Counted from the stretch's first letter, positions 31,930 to 41,055 are shown. The stretch is 61,435 bases of DNA from Myxococcales bacterium (GCA_030652255.1 JAUSAZ010000112.1:133907-195341), one strand, 5' to 3'. The notes: generated from the sequence alone by a model not told the origin. Made by a program: numbers and translations.

Positions 31930-34698
31930 ATGCGAGGGTTGCGCGTCGGGGTCATCGTGCTGGCCGGGTGTTCGTCGTCCACGCCGTCGGTGATGACCGA
32001 CGCGGGGAGCCCGAGGGACATCGTCGATGTCGTCACCGACGCGGGGGACGCCGCGAAGGTGGATGTCCCGGTGGTGTGCACCGAGGCCGTGCGGGTGCAC
32101 TCGGTGCTGCCCGAGCGGATGATCGTCCCGGTGGGGGGCACGGCCGCCGTGCTGTTGCGCCTCGCGGGCGACCGGGCGGGCTGCGACGCGGTGTATCGGG
32201 TGGAGAGCGCTGACGCGGCGGTGCTCGCGGGCCCGACGACGGCGCCGAGGGTGACCGTGGGGCACGGCAGCGTCGGCTTCGAGGTGCGCGGCGTGGCGGC
32301 GGGTCGAACGCAGCTGCGCATCACGCAGGTGGAGCCCGCGGACCCGGACGGGACGGCGGGTGTCACGGTGGACGTGGAGGTGCGGGCCGCGACGCTGCCA
32401 GCGTGTCCGATGGGGACGAGCGCGGTGCTGGGGGTGCTGCGCGCAGGGCAGACGGCGAGCGCGCCAGAGGGGACACCGCTGGCCGGGGCGGGGGTGGCGA
32501 TTCCAGCGAACACCACGGGCTTGCCCACCGAGGCGGTGAGCGTGGCGTGCGCGGAGCCTATGGTGCCGGAGGGCTATGACGCCGTCGGTCCGGCGGTGAC
32601 CTTCTCGCCGGGGGCGGTGCGCTTCACCCGCGAGGTGGGGATGTCCATTCCGGCCAACGGGGCGCGGGTGGCTTCGTTGTATGAAGCGCACATCGAGGTG
32701 GCATGGACGCCGCCGGGGGCGACGGGGCGGACGAGGATAGTTCCGCTGGCGGACACGCGGCTCGAACCCGACCGGCGCGCGGTGTCGTTTTCAGGGTATC
32801 GGCTGGGCACCTACCAGGCCGTGATGCGGCGGGGCATCGGCACGCGGCGGGTGCAGCGCGCGCTGCGCTACCACGCGCTCTACGGCATCTCCATGGGGGC
32901 GGTCGGGACCTCGATGATCGGGACGCGGCACCCGGAGCTGTTCGACGTGCTCGCGCCGTTGGGAGGCCCGGCGGACTCGGCGTTCTCCGGGGGATACCTG
33001 CGGCGCTGGGTGTTCGGTGGGTTCTGCACCGAGGCCGAGCGGGCGACGCTGGGCGATACCGCGTGTGCCACGAGCAGCGCCGCGAGGACCCCGACGCCCG
33101 ATGACCTCGGGATGGTGGGGCAGCACTTCGAACACTTCTTCGCGCCGCCAGGGCGGGGGACGGGCGGCACCTTCGATCGACAGGCGAGGTTTCAGGGCTT
33201 TCGGGACATCGCGCGGATGTTCGGCAACCCGGTGATGGGCAGCGACCCGGCCGGGGGCACATTGCCCTTCGGGGTTCCGGCGAGCGAGCTCACGCGCACG
33301 GACGCCGAGCGCTGTGCCAGCCCCGTGGTGCTGGGCGGCGCCTCCGCGACCATGGATCAGCGCTTCTACGATGACGAGTACAACCCCGATGGGCGCTATC
33401 CGGTCATCACCTTCTGCGATGGCGGCCGATCGACGGTGGACGTCGGCGCGTGGAACGGCTCGGTGGGCAACTACCCGGTAGAGATCGCGCTGGCGGTGGA
33501 CCGCAACGGCAACGGGCGCCGGGACGCGGGAGAGCCCGTGATTCGCAACTTCAGCGAGCCCTACTCGGATGTGGGCAATGACGGGCGCGCCAATCGAGAC
33601 GAGGTCGGTTATGACCCGGTGACCAACCCCGACCCCGCGGGCGACGACTACGACCGGCAGTACAACCCCGCGGGCACCGAAGGGAACCAGCTGCGCGACG
33701 CCACGGAGCCCTACGAAGACCTCGGCCTGGACGGCGTAGCGTGCCCGACCGGGCGGCGTTGCCCCTATGACCAGGGCGAGGGGGACGGGCGCTTCAACCA
33801 GGCGACCTCGATGCTGACGGGCACCGATCGGCTCAACCCGCGGGTGCTCTACGCGGGGTTGGCCCGGGCGGAGGCCGACCGGCTGGCGACGTGGATCGAC
33901 GGGGGCGTGCGGGACGCGTTGCAGTTCGGGGTGAACGCCAACCACTTCGCGGGCGCCGTGGCGCAGCAGGGCGTCGGGCTGCGGATCCTCAATGGGTTCA
34001 CGGGGTTGATGCCTGGGAGGGTGTCGACCCGGGACAGCGAGCGAATGTTCGACCCGGGGGTGGTCGACTGGGGGCACGTGCCGGCGCACACGATGGTGCG
34101 CTATGGCTCGGTGGACGCGACGCCAGAGGACATCGCGGACGGGGACGGCGCGCACGTCGGGACCAACGGGCAGATCGCCACGCGGCTGCTGACGAGCCTG
34201 TACGCCGTGCAGGCGCGGTGGCCCGACGGCGACCGGTCGATGGCGGCGTTCTCGACCACCGTGGACAACTCCGGTCGCTGCGCCAATGGATATCAGTGTG
34301 CGTTCGAGTTCAGGTCGGAGCGGACGGGGCGCTCGGGGCCGGTGAGCGTGTTCCTGCCGCCCGGGTATCACGACCCGGAGAACGTCGGGGTGCGGTATCC
34401 CGTGGTGTTCCTGCTGCACGGGTATGGGATGCAGCCGTCGGAGTTTGCGGGCGCGGCGCTGGTGGCCGCGTCGCGCATGGTGGCGAGGAACACCGCGGAC
34501 TGGCAGCGACCGGCGAAGTTCATCCTGGTGTTTCCCGACGGGCGCTGTCGGGACGGCGATGGCTGCCTCGAAGGGACCTTCTTCGTCGACTCGGCGGCCG
34601 GCAATGCGCGCATGGAGACGTACTTCCTCGACCTGTACCAATGGGTCGATCGCACCTACCGGACCCGGGCCGCGGGCACGATCGAGGTCGTGGAGTGA
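31930..34698 (+). CDS. Large esterase-like lipoprotein with permuted hydrolase motifs
   Basis: A 922-residue lipoprotein. The signal is MRGLRVGVIVLAGCSSS; an Asp/Val linker follows. Residues of about 50-160 look Ig-like. A nucleophile elbow of the esterase-D/feruloyl-esterase type, YGISMGAVG, lies at 318-325 and is followed by PLGGPADSAFSG. Asp/Asn/Gly-rich repeats (DRNGNGRRDAGEP, GNDGRANRDEVG) suggest calcium binding at about 530-620. Only at the C terminus come the parts that normally precede the elbow: VFLLHGYGM (His 830), LVFPDGR (868) and DLYQWVDRTYRT at the end. The order is therefore the reverse of the family's. Function beyond hydrolase-like is inferred. Confidence 0.75.
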   Translation: MRGLRVGVIVLAGCSSSTPSVMTDAGSPRDIVDVVTDAGDAAKVDVPVVCTEAVRVHSVLPERMIVPVGGTAAVLLRLAGDRAGCDAVYRVESADAAVLAGPTTAPRVTVGHGSVGFEVRGVAAGRTQLRITQVEPADPDGTAGVTVDVEVRAATLPACPMGTSAVLGVLRAGQTASAPEGTPLAGAGVAIPANTTGLPTEAVSVACAEPMVPEGYDAVGPAVTFSPGAVRFTREVGMSIPANGARVASLYEAHIEVAWTPPGATGRTRIVPLADTRLEPDRRAVSFSGYRLGTYQAVMRRGIGTRRVQRALRYHALYGISMGAVGTSMIGTRHPELFDVLAPLGGPADSAFSGGYLRRWVFGGFCTEAERATLGDTACATSSAARTPTPDDLGMVGQHFEHFFAPPGRGTGGTFDRQARFQGFRDIARMFGNPVMGSDPAGGTLPFGVPASELTRTDAERCASPVVLGGASATMDQRFYDDEYNPDGRYPVITFCDGGRSTVDVGAWNGSVGNYPVEIALAVDRNGNGRRDAGEPVIRNFSEPYSDVGNDGRANRDEVGYDPVTNPDPAGDDYDRQYNPAGTEGNQLRDATEPYEDLGLDGVACPTGRRCPYDQGEGDGRFNQATSMLTGTDRLNPRVLYAGLARAEADRLATWIDGGVRDALQFGVNANHFAGAVAQQGVGLRILNGFTGLMPGRVSTRDSERMFDPGVVDWGHVPAHTMVRYGSVDATPEDIADGDGAHVGTNGQIATRLLTSLYAVQARWPDGDRSMAAFSTTVDNSGRCANGYQCAFEFRSERTGRSGPVSVFLPPGYHDPENVGVRYPVVFLLHGYGMQPSEFAGAALVAASRMVARNTADWQRPAKFILVFPDGRCRDGDGCLEGTFFVDSAAGNARMETYFLDLYQWVDRTYRTRAAGTIEVVE

Positions 34699-34709
34699 GC
34701 GAGCGAGCC

Positions 34710-35696
34710 ATGAAGACCATCCGCGCGGTGCGCATCCGGGAGCCTGGCGATGTGGACGTGCTCGAGCTCGGCGAGGTGTCGCTGCGCGAGCCCGGCGCGG
34801 GCGAGGTGCGGGTGCGGATCGCGGCGGCGGGGCTCAACCGGGCCGACCTGCTGCAGCGGGCGGGCGCCTACCCTGCGCCGCCCGGTGTGCTGCCCGACGT
34901 GCCGGGCCTGGAGTACGCGGGCGTGGTCGAGGCGCTGGGCGACGAGGTGCGCGGCGTCGCGGTGGGCGACCGGGTGATGGGCCTCGTGGGCGGAGGCGCG
35001 ATGGCCGAGGCCCTGGTGGTGCATCACCGCGAGCTCATGGCCGTGCCCGAGGGGATGGCGCTCACCGACGCGGCGGCGATTCCGGAGGCCTTCGCGACGG
35101 CCTGGGACGCGCTGGTGCAGGCGGAGGCGCGGATGGGCGACGTGGTGCTGGTGCACGCGGCCACGAGCGGCGTGGGAACCGCCGCGACGCAGCTGGCGCG
35201 GGCGATGGGCGCGCGGGTGATCGGCACCGGGCGCAGCGCGGCGAAGCTGGCGCGGTGCGGGCAGTGGGGCCTCGACGAGGCGGTGGTCGCGGCGGAGGGG
35301 CGCTTCGCCGACGAGGTGATGACGCGCACGGGCGGAGCGGGCGTGACGGTGGTCATCGACCTGGTGGGCGGGCCCTACCTGGCCGAGAGCCTGCGGTGCG
35401 TGGCGCCGAGGGCGAGGGTGGTGGTGCTGGCGACGATGGGCGGGGGCGTGGCGACGCTGCCGCTCGGGCTCGCGCTCTCGCGACGGGTGACCCTCAAGGG
35501 CACCGTGCTGCGCAGCCGCCCCATCGAGGAGAAGATCGCCCTGGCGCGAGGCTTCGCGAGCGCGGTGCTGCCGGGCTTCGCGCGGGGCGCCCTGCGGCCG
35601 GTGGTGGACGCCGTGCTGCCGATGGAGCGGGTGCGCGAGGCCCACGAGCGGATGGCGCGCGACGAGAACGTGGGGAAGATCGTGCTGGCCTGGTGA
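34710..35696 (+). CDS. Quinone oxidoreductase-like NADPH dehydrogenase
   Basis: A 328-residue zinc-independent MDR protein, NADPH:quinone oxidoreductase type (PIG3-like). Typical blocks are AAGLNRADLLQRAGAYPAPPGV, PGLEYAGVVEALG, GGAMAEA, PEAFATAWDAL and the Rossmann motif ATSGVGTAATQLARAMG. There is no signal peptide, so it is cytoplasmic. It starts 11 bases after the esterase-like gene. Its 3' end is followed by a perfect palindrome before the convergent barrel gene. Confidence 0.89.
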   Translation: MKTIRAVRIREPGDVDVLELGEVSLREPGAGEVRVRIAAAGLNRADLLQRAGAYPAPPGVLPDVPGLEYAGVVEALGDEVRGVAVGDRVMGLVGGGAMAEALVVHHRELMAVPEGMALTDAAAIPEAFATAWDALVQAEARMGDVVLVHAATSGVGTAATQLARAMGARVIGTGRSAAKLARCGQWGLDEAVVAAEGRFADEVMTRTGGAGVTVVIDLVGGPYLAESLRCVAPRARVVVLATMGGGVATLPLGLALSRRVTLKGTVLRSRPIEEKIALARGFASAVLPGFARGALRPVVDAVLPMERVREAHERMARDENVGKIVLAW

Positions 35697-35698
35697 CG

Positions 35699-35718
35699 GA
35701 ATACCCGATCGGGTATTC
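35699..35718. terminator. Perfect 20-base palindrome between convergent genes
   Basis: GAATACCCGATCGGGTATTC lies three bases after the quinone oxidoreductase stop and 12 bases before the end of the convergent barrel gene. As RNA from either strand it folds into an eight-pair stem with a GATC loop. Its place suggests a bidirectional transcription stop. It has no T run, so it would not be a classical intrinsic terminator. Confidence 0.45.
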
Positions 35719-35730
35719 GTCGCCGACGGA

Positions 35731-36621
35731 CTACAGCAGCCGGTGGAAGTACCGGAGGTTGAGCAGCAGCGTGGACTGCGACCCGCCGTAGACCTCCTGG
35801 CGGAGGGAGGCCTCGACGGCGAACATCTGGTCGATGTACCCGAGGCCCGCCGTGATGAGGTGCACGGGGTTGTTGAGCCGGATGTCGTCGTAGGTGTAGC
35901 CGATGCGCAGCGGCACCCGGCTGACGAGCAGCTCGACGCCGCCCGACCAGCGGGCGCGCGGGCCGTCGGCGAAGGAGGTGACGTCCCAGATCGTGTCGGC
36001 CACGATGTGGAGGGTGTCGGTGGGGATGATCCCGATGCCGCCGCCGATGGAGAGGGGCGAGAGGGCCGTGTCGGGGTTGCTGAGCGAGTAGCCCGTGATG
36101 CCCAGCGAGAGCCACGACCAGGGCTTGAGCGCGAGGCCGGCGTCGAGGGTGAAGCCCGAGTACGCGCTGCCGCGGACGCCGTTGGCGGTGCCCGGGCCGA
36201 TGTAGTCCATGTAGCGGCCGGTGATGCCGAGGCTCACGCCCTCGACCAGGGTGACCCCGAGGGCGACGCGCACGTCGTGGTTGCGGGTGTCGCCGTCGAG
36301 GAGCGAGTAGTGGTAGGCGAGGCCGGCGCCCACCCGGCGCGTCGAGTCGACCACCGCGCCGCCGAAGGACCAGCGTCCCGCGGAGGGATCCCAGAGCACC
36401 GAGCTGTCGACGTGGTAGACGCGCGACTGGCTCATGGCCGCGGGGTTGACGTAGAGCGCCGAGGTGCTCTGCGCGATGGCGTGACCGCCGCCGCCGAGGG
36501 CCATCACCCGGGTGTTGACGGGGGTCTCCGAGGCGGACTGCACCTGCCCCCACGCGGCCGATGGCATCAGGGCCAGCGCGCTCGCGCAGCACAGCGATCG
36601 GGCGAGGTTGGTGAGCTCCAT
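35731..36621 (-). CDS. Outer-membrane beta-barrel protein (PorV/UPF0164-like in look)
   Basis: A 296-residue protein with signal peptide MELTNLARSLCCASALALMPSAAWG. The early segment VMALGGGGHAIAQSTSALYVNPAAMSQ is typical of the UPF0164/PorV-like barrels related to FadL. Many amphipathic strands follow (YHYSLLDGDTRNHDVRVALGVTLVEGVSLGITGRY, VPLRIGYTYDDIRL), ending in LNLRYFHRLL. It is probably an outer-membrane protein; its cargo is unknown. It is divergent from dnaA across a gap that holds DnaA boxes. Confidence 0.75.
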   Translation of the reverse strand: MELTNLARSLCCASALALMPSAAWGQVQSASETPVNTRVMALGGGGHAIAQSTSALYVNPAAMSQSRVYHVDSSVLWDPSAGRWSFGGAVVDSTRRVGAGLAYHYSLLDGDTRNHDVRVALGVTLVEGVSLGITGRYMDYIGPGTANGVRGSAYSGFTLDAGLALKPWSWLSLGITGYSLSNPDTALSPLSIGGGIGIIPTDTLHIVADTIWDVTSFADGPRARWSGGVELLVSRVPLRIGYTYDDIRLNNPVHLITAGLGYIDQMFAVEASLRQEVYGGSQSTLLLNLRYFHRLL

Positions 36622-36671
36622 AGACCTCCGCCGATAGAACGACGCCGTAGGGCTGTCTACTTCCCGACGGG

Positions 36672-36823
36672 TTTTCCACAGCCTCCGTCAGCACCCTGTG
36701 GACAAACGCCTCCGGGACACCCCCCTCGACTCGTCGATTTCTCGCGCCCGCAGCGAACTTCCACGATGCTGCGAGCCGGTCAGCCCTTGCATGCGCCAGG
36801 GCTGTGGAAAACGCTGTGGACAG
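36672..36823. promoter_or_regulatory. DnaA-box cluster upstream of dnaA
   Basis: Four DnaA-box-like sites lie in the gap before dnaA: TTTTCCACA (36672-36680), TGTGGACAA (36697-36705), TGTGGAAAA (36803-36811) and TGTGGACAG (36815-36823). The first differs from the TTATCCACA consensus at one base. No AT-rich unwinding stretch is seen here. The cluster may serve dnaA autoregulation or form one arm of a two-part origin. Confidence 0.6.
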
Positions 36824-36837
36824 GATGTTGTACCGCC

Positions 36838-38385
36838 GTGGGTGACGAGGCCAGCCAGCTCTGGGACAAGGTGCTCGAAGCGCTGCGCGGCCGCGTGGGC
36901 GAGCAGATGATCGACAAGCTGCTGCGCCCCCTGGAGGCCCTCGACGCGGCCGACGGGGTGCTGCTGCTGCGCGCCCCCAACGACTTCGCGCGCGAGTGGG
37001 TGACCAAGGGCTACGTCCCGGTCATCGAGGAGTCGCTGAAGTACTTCACGGGGAAGACCTGGGCCATCCACTGGGCCGCCAGCGCGAAGACCGGCGCCTC
37101 CACCGCGCCGCGCTCGGCCCCGAAGCCTCCGCCGCCGCTGCCCCGCCCGCCGCCCCCCAGGGCCGCCGCGCCCGCGGCATCCTCACCTCCTGCCGTGCCC
37201 GCCGCTGCGGCCGCGCCTGCGCCCGCCCCGAAGCCGCAGGCCCCCGCGCGCACGATGGCTCCGCCGGTGTCGACCAAGGCCCCGGTGCACAACCCCGGCG
37301 CGGCGAGCGGCTCGGCGGGCTGCGGGCTGTCGCCCAAGTACACCTTCGACACCTTCGTGATGGGTCCGTCGAACAACGTCGCCCACGCGATGGCGCAGGC
37401 GATGGCGAACCTCGGGGGCCGGCGCGTCAACGTGCTCTTCCTCTGCGGCGGAACGGGCCTCGGCAAGACCCACCTCTCCAACGCCATCGGGCACCGCATC
37501 CTCGAGCAGAAGCCCGGCGCGCGGATCGTGTACGTGAGCGCCGAGACCTTCACCAACGAGTACGTGGCGGCGATCCAGCAGAAGCGCATGGAGGAGTTTC
37601 GCGGGCGCTACCGCAACGAGTGCGACGGGCTGCTCATCGACGACGTGCAGTTTCTCGCGGGGCGCGAAGGCACGCAGGAGGAGTTCTTCCACACCTTCAA
37701 CGCGCTCTACCAGAAGGACATCCCGATCGTCCTGACGAGCGACGTGCTGCCGCAGAACCTCCACGGCATGGCCGAGCGGCTGTGTTCGCGCTTCGCCAGC
37801 GGGCTCGTGGCGGAGGTGTATCCCCCGGAGCTGGAGACGCGCATCGCGATCCTGCGGAAGAAGGCCGAGCAGGACGGGGTGAAGCTCGACGACGAGACCG
37901 CGGCGCTCATCGCGAGCGCCGGGAGCAACGTGCGCGAGCTCGAGGGGATGCTGATGAAGCTGTCGATCCGCGCGAGCCTCAACGGCCGCGGGGTGATCGA
38001 CGCGGCGCTGGCGCGGGAGACCCTGCGCATCGGGTCGAAGCCCGCGGTGACCACCGTGGAGGACGTGCAGCGGGCCGTCTGTGACCACTACCGCATCAAG
38101 CTCAACCAGCTCACCGGCAAGGACCGCCACAAGGAGGTGGCGCTCCCCCGGCAGGTGGCGATGTACCTGGCGCGCACCCACCTCGGGACGTCGTTTCCGC
38201 AGATCGGCGCGCGCTTCAACGGGAAGGACCACACCACCGTGATGTCGTCCGTGCGCAAGGTGGCGAAGCTCCGGGTGGACGACCTGGAGCTGGCCGCCGC
38301 CCTGGAGGCCATCTCCCTGAAGCTGGGCTTTGCGGCCCCGGTGCTGGACGCGGCGGTCGGGGCCGAGGAGTACGCCGCCCGATGA
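36838..38385 (+). CDS. dnaA: Chromosomal replication initiator protein DnaA
   Basis: A 515-residue DnaA with a GTG start. Domain I (residues 1-80) is LWDKVLEALRGRVG... IEESLKYFTG. Domain II (about 85-165) is a Pro/Ala-rich linker. Domain III has Walker A GGTGLGKTH (Lys 210), Walker B LLIDDVQF (Asp 268-269) and the sensor region. Domain IV has the DNA-binding signature TSFPQIGARFNGKDHTTVMSSVRKV. It binds DnaA boxes in the oriC downstream and in the gap upstream. The gene order dnaA-dnaN-recF-gyrB matches the conserved origin region. Confidence 0.97.
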   Translation: MGDEASQLWDKVLEALRGRVGEQMIDKLLRPLEALDAADGVLLLRAPNDFAREWVTKGYVPVIEESLKYFTGKTWAIHWAASAKTGASTAPRSAPKPPPPLPRPPPPRAAAPAASSPPAVPAAAAAPAPAPKPQAPARTMAPPVSTKAPVHNPGAASGSAGCGLSPKYTFDTFVMGPSNNVAHAMAQAMANLGGRRVNVLFLCGGTGLGKTHLSNAIGHRILEQKPGARIVYVSAETFTNEYVAAIQQKRMEEFRGRYRNECDGLLIDDVQFLAGREGTQEEFFHTFNALYQKDIPIVLTSDVLPQNLHGMAERLCSRFASGLVAEVYPPELETRIAILRKKAEQDGVKLDDETAALIASAGSNVRELEGMLMKLSIRASLNGRGVIDAALARETLRIGSKPAVTTVEDVQRAVCDHYRIKLNQLTGKDRHKEVALPRQVAMYLARTHLGTSFPQIGARFNGKDHTTVMSSVRKVAKLRVDDLELAAALEAISLKLGFAAPVLDAAVGAEEYAAR

Positions 38386-38415
38386 TTTCCCAGGAAAACC
38401 GTGGGAAGCCGGGGC

Positions 38416-38630
38416 TGTGGAAAACCCTGGGGGACCTCAGGGGTGCTTCCCTGGTGACGGGGACTGTGGACGGGGCTGGGGATGGCGTACGGTGCGCCTT
38501 GTCCCCGGCGCTTCAACAGGAGAGCCCCCGGGCGGCGTCCCCAGCGCATCGCCCGTTGGGACCGCAGGAATCGGCGTTTTCCACCGTCTCCACAGGGCTC
38601 ACTACTACTACTGTTTAATTGAATTCAATT
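38416..38630 (+). other. Chromosome origin (oriC) with basal unwinding element
   Basis: The dnaA-dnaN gap holds DnaA-box-like sites TGTGGAAAA (38416-38424), TGTGGACGG (38465-38473), TTTTCCACC (38577-38585) and the adjoining GTCTCCACA (38586-38594). A GC-rich hexamer (38595-38600) follows, then four ACT repeats (38601-38612), then an AT-rich stretch with TTTAATTGAATTCAATT to 38630. Box pair, GC spacer, trio repeats, AT-rich DNA is the layout of a DnaA-trio unwinding element, as known from Bacillus subtilis. Replication should open at about 38600-38630. Confidence 0.85.
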
Positions 38631-38710
38631 CTCCCTGAATAGAGAAGAAGACATCCGGAAGCCAAACGGGTCGCGGACGCAGAGCCGACGACCGAAGGAC
38701 AGAGTGAGCG

Positions 38711-39844
38711 ATGGAGTTCGTGGTCAACAAGCGGGAGTTCGTGAGGGCGCTGAGCCGGGTGCAGAGCGTGGCGGACAAGAAGTCGGCGATGCCCATCCTG
38801 ACGAACGTGCTCATGGTGGCGGATGCGTCGGGCGTGCGGCTCGCGGCCACCGACCTGACGCTCGCGGTGACGGCCCACTGCAAGGCCGACGTGCGCAAGG
38901 GCGGCACCGTGGCCCTGCCCGCGCGGCATGTGTTCGACGTGGTGAAGGTGCTCCCGGACGGCGACGTCACGGTCACCGTCGAGAAGAATTTCTCCGCGCG
39001 CATCAAGTCGGGCAAGCGCCGCTTCGACCTGAGCGGCATGCCCGGCGAGGACTTCCCCACCCTGCCCGACCCGAGCAAGGTGGCCCTCACGCTGATCCCC
39101 GCCGACGACGTCGCCGAGCTCATCGCGCTCACGCAGTTCTCGATGTCCGCGGATGACACCCGGCCGCACCTCTCGGCGGCGCTCTTCGAGCTCGCGGGCG
39201 ACGTGCTGCGGGTGGTCACCACCGACGGCCACCGGCTCTCCAAGGCCGAGCGCAAGATCAGCGGCATGAAGGCCCAGAGCAAGCTGCTCATCCCCGCCAA
39301 GGCCGTGCACGAGCTCAAGCGCATGGTCGACGAGCTGCGCGCCGAGAAGAAGGACGCCGGCGCCGGGCCGCTCACCGTAGGCATCGGGGCCAACAGCTCG
39401 CAGGGGCCGGTGTTCTTCCAGCGCGACGGGATGACCCTCTCGTCGAAGCTCGTCGACGCGGCCTTCCCCTCGTACGAGCAGGTGATCCCGTCCGCCACCG
39501 ACCGCACCGTGACGGCCTCGCGCACCGCCCTCCTCGACGCCCTGCGCGCGGTCTCCCTCGTGGCCTCCGACCGCACCAGCGGCGTGAAGCTCCAGGTGAA
39601 CTCCTCGCGCATGCTCATCACCAGCGAGAACCCCGAGATCGGCGCCGGCAGCGACGAGATCGACGCCTCGCTCCAGGGCCCCGACGTCACCATCGGCTTC
39701 AACAGCAAGTACCTCACCGACGCCCTGAGCGCGCTCACCTCCGACGAGGTCGCGCTCGAACTGTCGGGCGAGCTCGACCCCGGGATGATCAAGCCCGTCG
39801 GCCGGGACGACTACCTCGGCGTCATCATGCCGATGCGGATCTGA
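38711..39844 (+). CDS. dnaN: DNA polymerase III beta sliding clamp
   Basis: A 377-residue sliding clamp that rings DNA and tethers the replicative polymerase. The N-terminal region MEFVVNKREFVRALSRVQSVADKKSAMPIL is typical of the family. The three clamp domains can be traced through TDLTLAVTAHC, VTTDGHRLS and the C-terminal YLGVIMPMRI. AGGA lies about 11 bases before the ATG. It follows the origin and precedes recF by 74 bases. Confidence 0.96.
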   Translation: MEFVVNKREFVRALSRVQSVADKKSAMPILTNVLMVADASGVRLAATDLTLAVTAHCKADVRKGGTVALPARHVFDVVKVLPDGDVTVTVEKNFSARIKSGKRRFDLSGMPGEDFPTLPDPSKVALTLIPADDVAELIALTQFSMSADDTRPHLSAALFELAGDVLRVVTTDGHRLSKAERKISGMKAQSKLLIPAKAVHELKRMVDELRAEKKDAGAGPLTVGIGANSSQGPVFFQRDGMTLSSKLVDAAFPSYEQVIPSATDRTVTASRTALLDALRAVSLVASDRTSGVKLQVNSSRMLITSENPEIGAGSDEIDASLQGPDVTIGFNSKYLTDALSALTSDEVALELSGELDPGMIKPVGRDDYLGVIMPMRI

Positions 39845-39918
39845 GGGATGGCTGCGGGCGTGGGCGGTCGCGTCCGCTCCCTCACGGTCGCGGTCTGGTC
39901 TTCAACAAGCTCCTCTAC

Positions 39919-41010
39919 GTGATCCCGCTCCGCATCACCGAGCTCAACGTCGACGGGTTTCGCAACCTGCACGGCGTGAAGCTCGCCCCCTCGCCCGGCG
40001 GCAACGTGCTGCTGGGCGACAACGGGCACGGCAAGACCTCCGTCCTCGAGGCCATCGACTACGCCGCCTCGCTGCGGTCGTTTCGCGGCGCCACCCGCAC
40101 GCAGCTCATCGGCCACGAGGCGAAGGCCGCGGAGGTGTTGATGCGCGTCGCAGGCCCCGTTCCGGTGCGGGAGTACCGCCTGCGCCTCGCCCGCGCCTCG
40201 CGGGAGATCACCCTCGACGGCAAGCGCCCCGAGCACGCCCTGGAGTACTTCTCCGGCGCCGCGTGCGTGGTCTTCCACCCCGGCGACCTCGACCTCGTGC
40301 GCGGCCCGCCGGAGCTGCGCCGGCGCCTGCTCGACCGCATCCTGGTGCGCGCCGTCGACGGCTACGGCGAGGCCCTGAAGAGCTACGGCAAGGCCCTGCG
40401 CGCCCGCAACACGCTGCTGCGGGAGAAGCACCCCAACGCCAAGGCCATCCAGGCCTTCGACTTCCCCCTCGCCCGCTACGGCAGCGCCCTCACCCGCGCC
40501 CGCGCCGTGCTCGCCCACGACCTCGTGCCGGCCGCGCGCCGCGCCCTCGACGAGGTGGCGCTCAGCCCCGACGCCATCGAGCTCAGGTACCAGCCCCGCG
40601 CCTCCGGCGACCAGGTGGCCTTCACCGCCGCCCTCGCGGAGAACCTCCCCCGCGACCTCGCGCGGCGCCTCACGTCGCTTGGGCCCCACGGCGACGACCT
40701 CGCCATCACGTGGTCGGGCCTGCCTGCCCGCGTGGTGGCCAGCCAGGGGCAGACCCGCGCCCTCGCCCTCGCGCTGCGCCTCGCGGAGCTGCACGTGCTC
40801 GAGGCCCGCACCCGCTCGGTGCCCATCCTGCTGCTCGACGACGTCTCCAGCGAGCTCGACCGGGAGCGCACGGCGAGGCTCTTCAAGCTGGTCGGCGCCC
40901 TCGGCGCGCAGGTGTTCGTGACCACCACCGACCCGGCCATCGCGGCGCTGCTCCCGGGGGCGAAGCGCTTCACCGTGACCGACGGCGCGGTGACCCCCGC
41001 CGACCCGTGA
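39919..41010 (+). CDS. recF: DNA replication and repair protein RecF
   Basis: A 363-residue SMC-like ATPase that loads RecA at gaps with RecO and RecR. The P-loop is LLGDNGHGKTSVLEAID (about residues 32-48). The signature is SQGQTRALALALRLAEL and Walker B is PILLLDDVSSELDRER. The start is the GTG of VIPLRITELNVDGFRNLHG, fitting the family's opening. It lies between dnaN and gyrB as usual. Confidence 0.94.
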   Translation: MIPLRITELNVDGFRNLHGVKLAPSPGGNVLLGDNGHGKTSVLEAIDYAASLRSFRGATRTQLIGHEAKAAEVLMRVAGPVPVREYRLRLARASREITLDGKRPEHALEYFSGAACVVFHPGDLDLVRGPPELRRRLLDRILVRAVDGYGEALKSYGKALRARNTLLREKHPNAKAIQAFDFPLARYGSALTRARAVLAHDLVPAARRALDEVALSPDAIELRYQPRASGDQVAFTAALAENLPRDLARRLTSLGPHGDDLAITWSGLPARVVASQGQTRALALALRLAELHVLEARTRSVPILLLDDVSSELDRERTARLFKLVGALGAQVFVTTTDPAIAALLPGAKRFTVTDGAVTPADP

Positions 41011-41026
41011 TGGACATAGTCTGACA

Positions 41027-41055
41027 TTGTAAATCGAGGGTCGCTCTGCTAGAGA
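41027..41055 (+). promoter_or_regulatory. Candidate sigma-70-type promoter for gyrB
   Basis: TTGTAA (41027-41032) and TAGAGA (41050-41055) are 17 bases apart and fit weak -35 and -10 boxes. They lie in a locally AT-rich gap after recF. A GAGGAAA ribosome site about nine bases before the ATG at 41088 follows. The match is partial, so this is a tentative call. Confidence 0.35.
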
